A DNA stretch of 64,000 bases from Desulfobulbaceae bacterium (GTDB lineage: Bacteria; Desulfobacterota; Desulfobulbia; Desulfobulbales; SURF-16): positions 40,392 through 104,391 of the forward strand of contig PKTX01000047.1 in assembly GCA_002868945.1 (NCBI GenBank), given 5' to 3'. How positions within the stretch are numbered: the stretch's first letter is position 1; every line of letters starts with the position of its first letter. Shown piece after piece: positions 25,299 to 34,741 of the stretch. The notes under the pieces are model-generated. The model was not told the DNA's origin. It saw only the letters and a list, made by a program, of their open reading frames with translations, and ran no database searches. The translations under genes were made by a program, and so were the position numbers.

Positions 25299-26402
25299 AT
25301 GAAATCCATCCTCTGTTGGCTGCTTGCCGCCTGTCTCTTCACCTTGACCTCTCCCTGCCAGGCCCGGCAATACATAAGCGTGGAAAGTGAAGGTTATGGC
25401 GTCTCTCGAAAGGATGCCCTGCTCGATGCCAAACGACAGGTCCTGCTGAAGGGCATCAATACCCTGCTCACCTCGCAGATCGAGGTGAAAAACTTCTCTT
25501 TAAAGAAGGCCATGGTTCTGTCACGCAGCATTGGCGCGGTGCGCAGCTATGAGATCGTGCGCGAACGATGCCAAGGCACGACATGGTTTGTCACAATCAG
25601 GGCCGCGGTCTCCGAGACCACCATACGCCGCGACCTGGCCGCCCTCAAGATCCTGCTTGCAGCCATGGACAAACCACGCCTTCTGGTGCTGGTCAAAGAG
25701 GATTGCGGCCAGGCTGCCGAAAAAACCATTGTCGACTCCCTGCGCCACAGGGGCTTTGACCTGGTGGATGACGCCACAATAGCCGCCCTGAAACAGGATG
25801 AAACCGTCCTTTTCCGGGCAGCCACCGGCGGCGATGCCAGGGCCGCCGCCCAGCTGGCCGACGGAACCGGGGCCGATTTTATCATGGTGTGTCGGGTCAG
25901 CAAGGGCCTGATGACCAGCCAACTTCTCGAAGGGGCCGGCATGGTCTCCGGCCGGGCCGCCATAAGGGCGAGGGTGATCGATGCCGGCAGCGGCGCCATT
26001 ACCATCTCCACGGCCGCCTCAGCCGGGGCCGCCCACATGAGCCGCGCTACAGCCGTCAACAGAGCAGCGACAAAGGCGACTGAAAGAATGCTGACCCAGG
26101 AACTTTTCGAACAGCTGGTCACCTCATTTCAGGAGCTGATCAATGAGGGCAGACCCCTTGAGATCACCTTTCATGAGGTCACTGATTTCCAGACCCAACA
26201 AAAGATCACAGAAGCGGTGCAGGCCATTACCGCTACATCCCTGCAGAATCACACCGTTGCCGACGGCCGCCTTATCTTGTCCCTCCTCTACCGCCGCTCA
26301 ACAGATACCTTTTGCCAACACCTGCACGGCAAGGTCGTCCAGGGTAAAAAACTTGCCGTCACCCGGATTTCCGGCAGCAGAATTGAGGTTTCCCTGCGAT
26401 AG
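25299..26402 (+). CDS. Secreted FlgT/LPP20-like protein
   Basis: 367 residues with a signal peptide ending near CQARQ. The N-terminal region (YISVESEGYGVSRKDALLDAKRQVLLKGI) has the alternating A/K helix seen at the start of FlgT and LPP20-type domains, which process repeated A-D-A patterns after a glycine-rich strand. The middle (LLVLVKEDCGQAAEKTI; GADFIMVCRVS) resembles the TolB-N/CsgG-like nucleotide-free fold of FlgT middle domains. No flagellar genes are nearby, so a flagellar role cannot be claimed; an envelope or periplasmic function is likely. Confidence 0.55.
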   Translation: MKSILCWLLAACLFTLTSPCQARQYISVESEGYGVSRKDALLDAKRQVLLKGINTLLTSQIEVKNFSLKKAMVLSRSIGAVRSYEIVRERCQGTTWFVTIRAAVSETTIRRDLAALKILLAAMDKPRLLVLVKEDCGQAAEKTIVDSLRHRGFDLVDDATIAALKQDETVLFRAATGGDARAAAQLADGTGADFIMVCRVSKGLMTSQLLEGAGMVSGRAAIRARVIDAGSGAITISTAASAGAAHMSRATAVNRAATKATERMLTQELFEQLVTSFQELINEGRPLEITFHEVTDFQTQQKITEAVQAITATSLQNHTVADGRLILSLLYRRSTDTFCQHLHGKVVQGKKLAVTRISGSRIEVSLR

Positions 26403-26609
26403 GAAAACATTGCGCGGCCTCACCTGGAGTGTGGCCGGCGAGTCCCCTTCTCACCGCATACTCTCTGCAGCCCCTGGCGGTCACGGCGGCCTCCACCAGC
26501 GGACGCATTTCATGAACCAGCTCGCATACTCTGACGTTCTGCGCAAAAAGCAGGCCCGTGCCGCTATATGCCCTTGCATCATGTCGACCTGCCATATTAA
26601 GGTTATGCC

Positions 26610-27371
26610 ATGTCATCCTCCGCCACACTGACAAGGGCTGCCGCCTGCACTCTTTTGCTGACGCTGCTCTATGCCATGCCGCTGCAGGCCGCGTTTTGGG
26701 ATAATGTCGGCGCGCTCCTGGACAGTGTTGACACGGCAACAGACCCTGAAACCGGTGAGAGACCCGCGCTGTCCAGGCACGATATCAGCGCCGGGCTCAA
26801 AGAAGCTTTGACCGTTGCCATAACCAAGGCCGTTGATTGCACCGGGGCCACCGACGGCTTCTGGAACAATACCCGGATTCGCATCCCGGAACCAAAGGCC
26901 CTGCAGCAGACCGCCGCTCTCCTGAACCAGGTGGGTCTGGCCGCTACGGTGGATGATTTTCGCTACACCATGAACCTGGCGGCCAGCCGGGCAGCGGCTG
27001 AGGCCATGCCTGTTTTGGCGGCAGCCATCAAAAAAATGACCTTTGCCGATGTCAACAGAGTGCGCCGGGGCCATGAGCATGCCGCCACCGACTTTTTCCG
27101 AGACTCCGCCGGCGCTGAGCTGCGCCGCCTTTTTCTGCCCTTAGTTGAAGAAAAGCTGAACACGGTGGGGGTTACCGACCTCTATCAGGATATTGTCGGT
27201 CAGCCTCTGGTGGCCATGACCCTGGGCTCACAGTTGCCCGAACTTGATCACTATGTCACCGATAAGGCCCTGGACGGTCTCTTCTTGCTGATCGCGGATG
27301 AAGAGCAAAAAATCCGCAACGATCCGGCCGCCCGCACCAGCCGGTTGCTCAAACAGGTCTTTGATCGCTGA
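26610..27371 (+). CDS. DUF4197 periplasmic protein
   Basis: 253 residues with a signal peptide (cleavage near LQA-AFW). The sequence LSRHDISAGLKEALTVAITKAV, the repeated TMNLAASRAAAEAMPVLAAAIKKMTF and the C-terminal LDGLFLLIADEEQKIRNDPAARTSRLLKQVF match the DUF4197 family, whose function is unknown. Mostly helical. It is followed after 65 bp by an AsmA-like gene in the same direction; they may share an envelope role. Confidence 0.85.
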   Translation: MSSSATLTRAAACTLLLTLLYAMPLQAAFWDNVGALLDSVDTATDPETGERPALSRHDISAGLKEALTVAITKAVDCTGATDGFWNNTRIRIPEPKALQQTAALLNQVGLAATVDDFRYTMNLAASRAAAEAMPVLAAAIKKMTFADVNRVRRGHEHAATDFFRDSAGAELRRLFLPLVEEKLNTVGVTDLYQDIVGQPLVAMTLGSQLPELDHYVTDKALDGLFLLIADEEQKIRNDPAARTSRLLKQVFDR

Positions 27372-27436
27372 TCTTTGCCGGTCCACCGACCGGCAGGCCC
27401 GGTACGAAAACAGATAGACGCCGACAAGGAAGATCC

Positions 27437-29209
27437 ATGCCGAAATTCTTCAAATACCTCATTGTTTTTACGGCACTGCTTGCCGTTGTTCTGGTGGGCG
27501 CCAGCCTGGTCCTGCGTGCCTATCTCACCGATGCCAGAGTACGGGCCCTGATCATCCCGCCCCTGGAAAAGGCCCTGGGGCGAAGTGTGGAGATCGGCCA
27601 CATCAAGGTCTCCCTCTTTTCCGGCATCCAGGTCTATGACTTTGTCATCAAAGAGGAAAACGGCAAGAACAACTTTCTCTCCTCCGGCCAGTTCACCCTC
27701 TTTTACGACCTCCTGCCCCTGCTCGGCAAGAAGCTGGTTATCAGCGATGCCCGCCTGGTGGACCCCGCCATCCGGGTGGTGCGCGACTGGCAGGGGAACT
27801 TCAACTTCTCCACCCTGGCCCTGCTTGCCGACAAGGAGCTGCCGGCTGACCAGGAGAGTACCGCAAAGAAAGCGGCAGACAAGACCACACTGCCCTTTAG
27901 CGTGGAGGTGAGGAATTTCTCCCTGGAAAACGGCACCATCAAGATTCAGGATGCCATGCAGGAAATTCCCGCCACTGCGATCACGGCAAACGCCGACATT
28001 GGTCTGCAGATGGGCCATAGCCCTGCGAACCTCCGCTACCAGGGCAACCTGCGCTTTGCCGTGACCACCGACTATAAGGGCCTGACCCTGCACCAGAACG
28101 GCCGCTTGGATTTTGATCAGGACAACCTGGACTTTACCGTTGACCTGCGCCTTGATCAGCAGGCCCTGCAGCTCAGCGGCTCGGTCACCGACTACCTGAA
28201 GATCTCGCCGCTGCCGCCCCTGGTGATCAATGTCACCGGCCAGGAGGTCGATATCGATGAGCTGCTCGCCTCCCTGGCCCTGCTCTCCGAAGAGCAGGGC
28301 AGCACAAAGCCGGTCAATGCCAAAGGCAAAAACGCCGCTCCCCGCCCGGCAGCCGCCCTGGTGCCGGATGATTTGACTGTCCGGGGCGAGGTCCGTATCG
28401 CCAAGGCCACCTATCAACAGGTGGAGATAAACGATTTTCACCTCAGCTACAGCCTTGCCGAGACGATTTTCAAGGTACGGGATCTGACAGGCTCGACCAT
28501 GGGCGGCAACATGCAGGGCGAGACAGAGGTCCACCTCCAGACCATTCCCTCCTATGAGGGCAAGCTGGGCCTGCACAACCTGCGCCTGGCAGAGGTACAG
28601 AAGACCTTTGCGGCCCGGTCGCCGGCCAAGGCGTCAGGGACGCTGAGCAGCGCCATGACCTTTACCGGCAAGGGAATCAGCCCGGAGCAGATAAGAAAAG
28701 AGATCTCCGCGGTGGGCAAATTTGCCATGGCCAACGGCCGCCTCTCCGGGGCGGATTTCAGCAAAGCCCTGGCGGCCCTGCTGGATCTGCCGGAACTCAC
28801 CGACATTGACCTGCAGGACATGGGCGGCGACTTCATCATCAAAAAGGGGGTGGCACAGATTCGTTCCCAGACCAGCAACTCCTCCTTTACAGCCCGGATG
28901 AACGGCAGCATAGGTCTCGACGGCAGTCTTAACATGCCGGTGGCCTTGCGTCTGTCGCCTCGCCTCAGCTCCCGCCTGGAAAGCAGGCTCACGGCGGCCC
29001 GCTACATGGAAAAGGAGGATGATCGCATACTGGTCAACCTGACCCTGACCGGCACACTCGACTCCCCCAAGGTCAAGCTCGACACCACCCAGGTACGCCG
29101 CCGAGCCACGGAAAGCCTTATTGATCAGGCCCTGGGTGAGGATGCCGACCCGGAGGAGAAGGCTGTGGGCGAGGCGGTCAAGAACTTGCTCGACAACCTC
29201 TTCGAGTAA
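27437..29209 (+). CDS. AsmA-family envelope protein
   Basis: 590 residues. One N-terminal membrane helix (ALLAVVLVGASLVLRAYL) is followed by repeated beta-groove segments in the periplasm. The start LGRSVEIGHIKVSLFSGIQVYDFVIKE and the C-terminal block (GTLDSPKVKLDTTQVRRRATESLIDQALG) are typical of AsmA/AsmA_2 proteins. Relatives such as TamB and YhdP bridge the envelope and carry phospholipids, so a link to the Mla system in this window is possible but not shown. AGGAAG precedes the ATG. DUF4126 follows 5 bp later. Confidence 0.82.
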   Translation: MPKFFKYLIVFTALLAVVLVGASLVLRAYLTDARVRALIIPPLEKALGRSVEIGHIKVSLFSGIQVYDFVIKEENGKNNFLSSGQFTLFYDLLPLLGKKLVISDARLVDPAIRVVRDWQGNFNFSTLALLADKELPADQESTAKKAADKTTLPFSVEVRNFSLENGTIKIQDAMQEIPATAITANADIGLQMGHSPANLRYQGNLRFAVTTDYKGLTLHQNGRLDFDQDNLDFTVDLRLDQQALQLSGSVTDYLKISPLPPLVINVTGQEVDIDELLASLALLSEEQGSTKPVNAKGKNAAPRPAAALVPDDLTVRGEVRIAKATYQQVEINDFHLSYSLAETIFKVRDLTGSTMGGNMQGETEVHLQTIPSYEGKLGLHNLRLAEVQKTFAARSPAKASGTLSSAMTFTGKGISPEQIRKEISAVGKFAMANGRLSGADFSKALAALLDLPELTDIDLQDMGGDFIIKKGVAQIRSQTSNSSFTARMNGSIGLDGSLNMPVALRLSPRLSSRLESRLTAARYMEKEDDRILVNLTLTGTLDSPKVKLDTTQVRRRATESLIDQALGEDADPEEKAVGEAVKNLLDNLFE

Positions 29210-29214
29210 AGAAA

Positions 29215-29883
29215 ATGGATAACTACGACCAGATACTACAGACTATCACCCTGGCCATGGGCGCTGCCTGGGCCAGCGGTGTCAACCTCTATGCCGCTCT
29301 GCTCACCCTGGGGGTACTGGGGGTTACCGGCAACATGGCCCTTCCCCCTGAGCTGCAGGTGCTGGAGCATCCCATGGTGCTGGCGGCCGCCGGCCTGATG
29401 TTTGCCGTGGAGTTCTGTGCCGACAAGGTTCCCGGCCTCGATACGGGTTGGGACGCCATTCATACCTTTATCCGCATTCCGGCCGGCGCCCTGCTGGCCG
29501 CCGGTGCCATCGGCGAGGTGACTCCGGCCCTGACCGTGGCCGCCGCCATTGTCGGCGGCACCATCAGTGCCGGCAGCCATATCACCAAATCTGGCAGCCG
29601 TGTCCTGATCAATGCCTCACCGGAACCGGTGAGTAACTGGTTGGCCTCCCTCACCGAAGATGTCATGGTCATGGGCGGCATCTGGCTCAGCATCACCCAC
29701 CCCTACATCTTTCTGACCTGCTTCATCCTCTTTCTCATCCTGATGGTCTGGCTGCTGCCCCGCATCTGGCAGGGAGTCAAAAAGATCTTTGCCTTCCTGG
29801 CCCGCCCCTTCAGGCCCACACCAGCCGCCCCTGCCCACCGGCACCACCACGGGCGACAGCCGCCCGACACCCCGGAGCGCTGA
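29215..29883 (+). CDS. DUF4126 membrane protein
   Basis: 222 residues with about five membrane segments. The glycine- and alanine-rich core (MGAAWASGVNLYAALLTLGVLG; DTGWDAIHTFIRIPAGALLA; GGTISAGSHITKSGSRVLIN) matches DUF4126, of unknown function. The C-terminus is basic and proline-rich. It is 5 bp downstream of the AsmA-like gene and probably translated with it. Convergent with a MATE exporter gene. Confidence 0.85.
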   Translation: MDNYDQILQTITLAMGAAWASGVNLYAALLTLGVLGVTGNMALPPELQVLEHPMVLAAAGLMFAVEFCADKVPGLDTGWDAIHTFIRIPAGALLAAGAIGEVTPALTVAAAIVGGTISAGSHITKSGSRVLINASPEPVSNWLASLTEDVMVMGGIWLSITHPYIFLTCFILFLILMVWLLPRIWQGVKKIFAFLARPFRPTPAAPAHRHHHGRQPPDTPER

Positions 29884-29913
29884 AGGCAGCATCCCCCTGC
29901 CCCGCCATGCTGG

Positions 29914-31332
29914 TCAAGATACCCCTTGCCGCCGCTCAATAACCAGCATGCCCTGCCAGCTCCCCTGGCCATAGCGCCAGGCGGACAGTCCGAAAAGCAC
30001 GGCAATATAAGCAAGCACACAGTACCAGGCCGCATAGACTCCCCAGCCCAAGACCTCGATACCGATGGTCAGTGGCAGCAGCATGACAAAGAGCGAGGCC
30101 AGGCCCACACTCCACATGATAAAACGGGTGTCGCCGGCCCCCTTTAAGACCGCGGCAAAAATCATATAGAGGGCATCGATCAGAATATAGGCGGCCACCA
30201 CCCGCAACAGATGAACGGCCAGGGGCATGATTTCGGCATACTCCCCCTGCAGACCACCGGTCGGCACAAAGAGGGCGATGAGCGTCCGGGGCGCCAAGAT
30301 AAAGATCAGGTCCACCACCAGGGTAAAGGCACAAAGCAGATGAACAGCACTCCAGGTGGTGCGCCGGGCCTGACGCGGCTGTTGCCGGCCCAGGGCCTTG
30401 CCCACCAAACTGCTGATGCCATAGGAAAAACCCAGGGCAGGCATAAAGGCCAGGGAGTTAATGGAAAGGACAATATTGGTGGCAGCCAGCTCCACCGTAC
30501 CGATCCGACCCACCATGAGGATGAAAAAGCTGAATGCAAAGATATCGATACTGAACTGCATGGCGCCGGGAATGCCATAGCGCAGGAGACGCCGGAAGAT
30601 TTCGGCGTCAAAGGCGCGGGCCGACCAGACGGCAAAGCGTTGTTCATTAACGCGGCGGAAGACCACCAGGGCCAGAATGGCAACAATAACCAGCCAGGAA
30701 AACACCGTGGCCAGAGCCGCCCCAACGATACCCAGCTCCGGGAAACCCCAGACACCGTTGATCAGGGCATAGTCCAGGGGAATATTAACCGTCATGCCCA
30801 GAAAATTAGCGACCATCACCGGCCTGGTCATGCCGCGGCCGGTGAAAAACCCGGACAGGGTATGAGCGGCCACATGCAAGATGGCGCCACCGCAGAGGAT
30901 GCTGAAATAGATCTCCTCCAGGACCCTGACCTCCGGCGCATGAGCGGCCAGGGCAAAGAGGGGACGGCTGCCGAAAAGCGCTATACCCACCAGGATGAGT
31001 CCGGCCAGCAGGGTGAAGTAGATACCCTGCCAGAGGGCGGCGCCGATACGCTCATTGCGACCGGCACCGTTGTACTGGGCAATAAAGACGGAGATATAGC
31101 CCGCCACCCCACCAAGAAAGGCCATGCACAGGAAGGCGGCAATACCGGCCGGCAGGGCCGCGGAAAGAGCGGCAACGCTGTAGTTGGCCAGAAAGACCCG
31201 GTCAGTAAATTCCATGACCATGGTGGCTGCCATGCCTACCACCAAGGGCAGGCAGACCCGCAGCACCTCTGCATAGGGGTAGCTGTGCGGCCATTTTTGG
31301 CGGGCCGTGTCCGCTGCCATGATCGTCTTCAA
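29914..31332 (-). CDS. MATE-family multidrug/Na+ antiporter
   Basis: 472 residues with 12 membrane segments in two halves. Features include LRVCLPLVVGMAATMVMEFTDRVFLANYS at the start and LPALGFSYGISSLVGKALGRQQPRQARR after segment 7, typical of MatE domains. It should export cationic compounds in exchange for Na+ or H+; substrates are unknown. Stands alone. A stretch with repeat motifs lies upstream (31340-31510). Confidence 0.88.
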   Translation of the reverse strand: MKTIMAADTARQKWPHSYPYAEVLRVCLPLVVGMAATMVMEFTDRVFLANYSVAALSAALPAGIAAFLCMAFLGGVAGYISVFIAQYNGAGRNERIGAALWQGIYFTLLAGLILVGIALFGSRPLFALAAHAPEVRVLEEIYFSILCGGAILHVAAHTLSGFFTGRGMTRPVMVANFLGMTVNIPLDYALINGVWGFPELGIVGAALATVFSWLVIVAILALVVFRRVNEQRFAVWSARAFDAEIFRRLLRYGIPGAMQFSIDIFAFSFFILMVGRIGTVELAATNIVLSINSLAFMPALGFSYGISSLVGKALGRQQPRQARRTTWSAVHLLCAFTLVVDLIFILAPRTLIALFVPTGGLQGEYAEIMPLAVHLLRVVAAYILIDALYMIFAAVLKGAGDTRFIMWSVGLASLFVMLLPLTIGIEVLGWGVYAAWYCVLAYIAVLFGLSAWRYGQGSWQGMLVIERRQGVS

Positions 31333-31339
31333 TCTTTTT

Positions 31340-31510
31340 AGCTCAACTTTCTAACTTCTAATATCTTATTGATATTATGTACATTAACAGTGAAACAACG
31401 AAGTTTTTCCCCAACATACCGCAATTCAGGGGCCGGGATGAAAGAAGTCAGAAGAACCACTTTTCAAGCTTTTCTTCTGTTTCCTGACTCCTCAATTCTG
31501 AATTCTCCTG
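31340..31510. repeat. Degenerate repeat cluster
   Basis: Contains CTCAACTTTC near 31341, AAGCTTTTCTTCTGTTTC near 31467 and CTGACTCCTCAATTCTGA at 31484, matching motifs that recur in the same relative order near 37220-37265 and 48660-48836. No gene is supported in this gap. Confidence 0.45.
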
Positions 31511-31531
31511 GTTTTCTTGCCGGGTAACGCC

Positions 31532-32056
31532 TCAGAACTCTATGCCCTGCTGGGCCTTGACGCCCTGTTGGTAGGGGTGCTTGACCTCGGTCATCTCGGT
31601 AACCAGGTCGGCAAATTCGATGAGGCCGGGGCCGGCATGACGGCCGGTGATCACCACATGCATCTCGGCCGGCTTCCGCCGGAACAGAGCAAGGATCTCC
31701 TCCTCTGTCACCATGTCGTAGTGAACCAGGTAGGTGAGTTCATCCAGGATCACCAGCCGGTGCCGACCGGCCAGAATGGTGGCAGCGGCAAAATCCCACG
31801 CCGCACGGGCCACCTTGATATCCTTGGCCAGATTATCGGACTTCCAGGTAAAGCCGCGCCCCATGACGTGGAAATCAAGGAGATCGGCAAAACGCTTGGC
31901 GCTTTCCAGCTCGCCATAGTGCCAGCTCCCCTTGATGAACTGGATAACAGCCACCGGCCAACCATGGCCCAGGGCACGAAAGGCCAGGCCCAGGGCCGCC
32001 GTGGTCTTGCCCTTGCCGTTGCCGGTAAAGATCATGGTCAGGCCGTCTGCCGCCAT
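31532..32056 (-). CDS. cobO: Cob(I)alamin adenosyltransferase
   Basis: 174 residues, normal CobO/BtuR length. The P-loop GNGKGKTTAALG is at residues 12-23, with VIQFIKGSW and the LDELTYLVHYDMV region typical of the family. It transfers adenosyl from ATP to cobalamin in the cytoplasm. The start at 32056 is preceded by GGAGGTG; the longer frame is not family-like. It is the last of three codirectional genes after a quinone-oxidoreductase-like and a polyferredoxin gene. Its product is the ligand of the riboswitch class found upstream of nrdD. Confidence 0.92.
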   Translation of the reverse strand: MAADGLTMIFTGNGKGKTTAALGLAFRALGHGWPVAVIQFIKGSWHYGELESAKRFADLLDFHVMGRGFTWKSDNLAKDIKVARAAWDFAAATILAGRHRLVILDELTYLVHYDMVTEEEILALFRRKPAEMHVVITGRHAGPGLIEFADLVTEMTEVKHPYQQGVKAQQGIEF

Positions 32057-32185
32057 GTCACACCTCCTCAATGGTAATTTCAGCCGCATTGGCCCGGAAC
32101 GTCTAGTCGCCATCGAGCGGGGCTCAAATCCTTGCCACCCTTGCGCCGCGGCAATAATCGCCCGGCGCAAGGCTAAGGCGGAGAA

Positions 32186-33178
32186 TCATGGCTGATGCAG
32201 CACCATCCGGTAAATATTTTTCAGGGACTGGTCGTCTAAAGTCCCCTGCCAATGGCCGGTGAGCCGGGCCCAACCGTAAAAGGCGAAGAAAAGGCCAAGC
32301 ACGATCACCGGCAGCAACCAGAGCGACGTGGTCCGGCCGGCCGCGGTGAGACGCAGGCAATCATCCACCGGACAGAGAGCGGCACACTCCAGGCAGCCGA
32401 TGCACTCGGGACTGCGCACCGTCTCCTTGGTGTGCACCGGGATCTCTGCCGGACAGACCTCACTGCACCTGTGGCAGCGGATACATAGTTCTTCACGGCG
32501 CCGCAGGGCAAAGGGCCCGGGCCAGGCCAAGATACCGAGCAAGGCGCCGTAAGGACAGAGAAAGCGGCACCAGAAGTTGCGAAAAATGATACTGACGGCA
32601 ACAATGACCAAGGTTACGGTCAGGGCAAGGGTGGAGGGCTCCAGGAAAAAGAGGAGCATGCGTCCATCCGCCGTCAAATAATAGGGCGACTCCATAAAGC
32701 CTTCCAGGGCGGCCAGGGGCATGCGCCAGAGGATAAGATAGGCAAAAAAACCGAGCAGCAGATATTTAAGGCCGCGCAGGGGCAGATCAAGCCAGATGGG
32801 CAGTTTACAGAGGATCTTCAGCCTCTGGCTCACCTTCTCCGCCGCATTGGAGACCGCGCCCACCGGACAGATCCAGCCGCAAAAACCCTTGCGAGCCAGC
32901 AGTCCCAGGCTGAGGGCCGCCAGAAAAATGGTGAGTCCGGCCGGGTGAACCTGGTCATAGACGCCGGTCATCAGCAGGCGCTTCAGGGAGACCAGGGCAC
33001 CGATGGGCAGAAAACCCTCCACGGCAGCGGGTCGCGGCGTGTAGGGCCCCAGGTCGCGACTCCACTGATAAAAGAGATAAAAACGCCAGCCCATCCAGAG
33101 GGTAAAGGCCAAAAAGAGCAGCTGGACGGTGAGCCGCAGGCGCGGCATCTGCTGTCGGAAAGATGTTCTGGTCATCAT
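32186..33178 (-). CDS. NapH/CcoG-like membrane polyferredoxin
   Basis: 330 residues with about five membrane helices. Two membrane-embedded cysteine motifs, CGWICPVG and CRFLCPYG, are followed by two classic [4Fe-4S] motifs (CIRCHRCSEVCP and CIGCLECAALCP). The family moves electrons from the quinol pool or from flavoproteins to cytoplasmic acceptors. It begins 5 bp after the preceding YhdH-like gene and lies 129 bp upstream of cobO. Because cobalamin must be reduced to Co(I) before adenosylation, a reductant role for CobO is a tempting but untested link. Confidence 0.85.
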   Translation of the reverse strand: MMTRTSFRQQMPRLRLTVQLLFLAFTLWMGWRFYLFYQWSRDLGPYTPRPAAVEGFLPIGALVSLKRLLMTGVYDQVHPAGLTIFLAALSLGLLARKGFCGWICPVGAVSNAAEKVSQRLKILCKLPIWLDLPLRGLKYLLLGFFAYLILWRMPLAALEGFMESPYYLTADGRMLLFFLEPSTLALTVTLVIVAVSIIFRNFWCRFLCPYGALLGILAWPGPFALRRREELCIRCHRCSEVCPAEIPVHTKETVRSPECIGCLECAALCPVDDCLRLTAAGRTTSLWLLPVIVLGLFFAFYGWARLTGHWQGTLDDQSLKNIYRMVLHQP

Positions 33179-33183
33179 CTCTT

Positions 33184-34176
33184 TCAGGCCACCTTGACCA
33201 CGGTGCGGCCCTTGATCCTGCCCTGCAGGATGCGGTCGATGGAATCGGAGAGCTGTTCCAGGCTGATTTCCGTGGCCAACTCAGCCAGCATGGGCAATTT
33301 CCACTCTGCCCCCAGCTTGTCCCAGATGGTCTGCCTGAGGGCCAGGGGGCATTCGGCCGCGTCAATACCGAGCAGGGCGATACCGCGCAGGATAAAGGGG
33401 TAGACGGTGATATCCAGCTCCGCACCGGCCACATTACCACAGGTGGTAACAACGCCGCCGGCCCGGGTACTCTTGAGCCCCTTGGCCAGGATATCGCCGC
33501 CCACCGTATCAATGATGCCGGCCCAGCGCGGTCTGAGCAGGGCCTTGTCAGTGGCACCGCTCACCTGCTGGCGGTCAATGATTTCCTCAGCACCCAGCCC
33601 GGCGAGGAAGGCATCGGCATCCTTGCCGCTGGCCGCCGTGACATGAAAGCCCTCGCCGGCCAGAATGGCCACGGCCACGGACCCGACGCCGCCGCTGGCA
33701 CCGGTGACCAGGAGCGGCCCATCCGCGGGCCGCACCCCCTGCTGCATGAGTTTATGGACCGACAGGGCGGCGGTAAAGCCGGCCGTGCCGTAGACCATGG
33801 CCTCCCTGAGGCTGAGACCATCCGGCTTTTTCAGCACCCAGTTGGCCGGTACCCGAATATAATCGGCAAAGCCGCCCGGCGTATTCATACCCAGGTCATA
33901 ACAGGAGACAATGACCTGGTCGCCGGGACGGATATGCTCCACCTCAGAGGCCTGCACCACCCCGGCCGCATCAATACCCGGTGTGTGCGGATAGCGCCTG
34001 GTGACGCCGCGATTGCCGATGGCTGACAGGGCATCCTTGTAGTTCAAGGAGGAGTAGTGGACGCGCACCAGCACCTCGCCCGGCGGCAGATCATCAAGGT
34101 GACGCGTCTCCAGGGAACGTACAAAGTTTTCATTCTCCTGGTGAACCACCAGGGCGGTAAAGGGTATATTATTCAT
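33184..34176 (-). CDS. YhdH-type quinone/acryloyl-CoA oxidoreductase (MDR)
   Basis: 330 residues, the length of the YhdH/AcuI group. It begins with a GroES-like part (LPPGEVLVRVHYSSLNYKDALSA; HTPGIDAAGVV) followed by a Rossmann domain (LLVTGASGGVGSVAVAIL). No zinc-binding cysteine set is visible, as in this subgroup. AcuI enzymes reduce acryloyl-CoA with NADPH. The start MNNIPFTALVV at 34176 fits the family; the longer frame upstream has no homology. It leads a three-gene minus-strand set ending in cobO. Confidence 0.88.
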   Translation of the reverse strand: MNNIPFTALVVHQENENFVRSLETRHLDDLPPGEVLVRVHYSSLNYKDALSAIGNRGVTRRYPHTPGIDAAGVVQASEVEHIRPGDQVIVSCYDLGMNTPGGFADYIRVPANWVLKKPDGLSLREAMVYGTAGFTAALSVHKLMQQGVRPADGPLLVTGASGGVGSVAVAILAGEGFHVTAASGKDADAFLAGLGAEEIIDRQQVSGATDKALLRPRWAGIIDTVGGDILAKGLKSTRAGGVVTTCGNVAGAELDITVYPFILRGIALLGIDAAECPLALRQTIWDKLGAEWKLPMLAELATEISLEQLSDSIDRILQGRIKGRTVVKVA

Positions 34177-34251
34177 AACCGGATGATTTTTTATGATGGC
34201 TGAAAAGATGGTCTGAAGACAATGCAGAGACAATACACCAAGAGGTAAAAA

Positions 34252-34566
34252 ATGCAAAGCAGATGGTCCGACGAGGCAGCGGCAACAGAGGTGGTGATTG
34301 ACGGAGTCCTCGACCTGCACACCTTCCGGCCGGATGAGGTCAAACGGCTTATCCCAGAGTATATCCGTCTCTGCCGGGAGCAGGGCATCCATGAGCTCCG
34401 CATTATTCACGGCAAGGGCAAGGGGGTGCTGCGCCGCCTGGTCCATGCCGCCCTGGAGCGGGAGGCGGCGGTATTGTCCTTCCGACTGGCCGGCGCGGAT
34501 GGCGGCAGCTGGGGCGCCACCCTGGTGGACCTGCGGCCCGCCGCAACAACTGCCGAACGGCCTTAG
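34252..34566 (+). CDS. Smr-domain small protein
   Basis: 104 residues, essentially one Smr domain: VLDLHTFRPDEVKRLIPEYI with the LDLH motif, and LRIIHGKGKGVLRRLVH with HGKGxG. Stand-alone Smr proteins have nuclease activity linked to DNA or ribosome rescue in known cases. AGAGGTAAAAA precedes the ATG. A perfect 18-bp inverted repeat begins immediately after the TAG stop. Divergent from the YhdH-like gene. Confidence 0.88.
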   Translation: MQSRWSDEAAATEVVIDGVLDLHTFRPDEVKRLIPEYIRLCREQGIHELRIIHGKGKGVLRRLVHAALEREAAVLSFRLAGADGGSWGATLVDLRPAATTAERP

Positions 34567-34642
34567 GAGCCTGTCGGACTTAGACATACACCTCCTGCAA
34601 ATTCGAGAAGTCGAGACCAGATTCTCTAAGTCCGACAGGCTC
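34567..34642. repeat. 18-bp inverted repeat element (76 bp)
   Basis: GAGCCTGTCGGACTTAGA at 34567-34584 is perfectly complementary to 34625-34642 across a 40-nt spacer. It sits between the Smr and mnmA genes, directly abutting the Smr stop codon. It may be a bidirectional terminator or a very short mobile-element derivative. No second copy was noticed in the window. Confidence 0.6.
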
Positions 34643-34741
34643 TAGACAAAAAATACTTTGTCAGCACGACTCCTTGCTGGTAAGTGGAAGGATGGAGGAC
34701 CGGCAGCCGGGCCGACGCCCCTTTTTTTCAAGGTGAATGAC

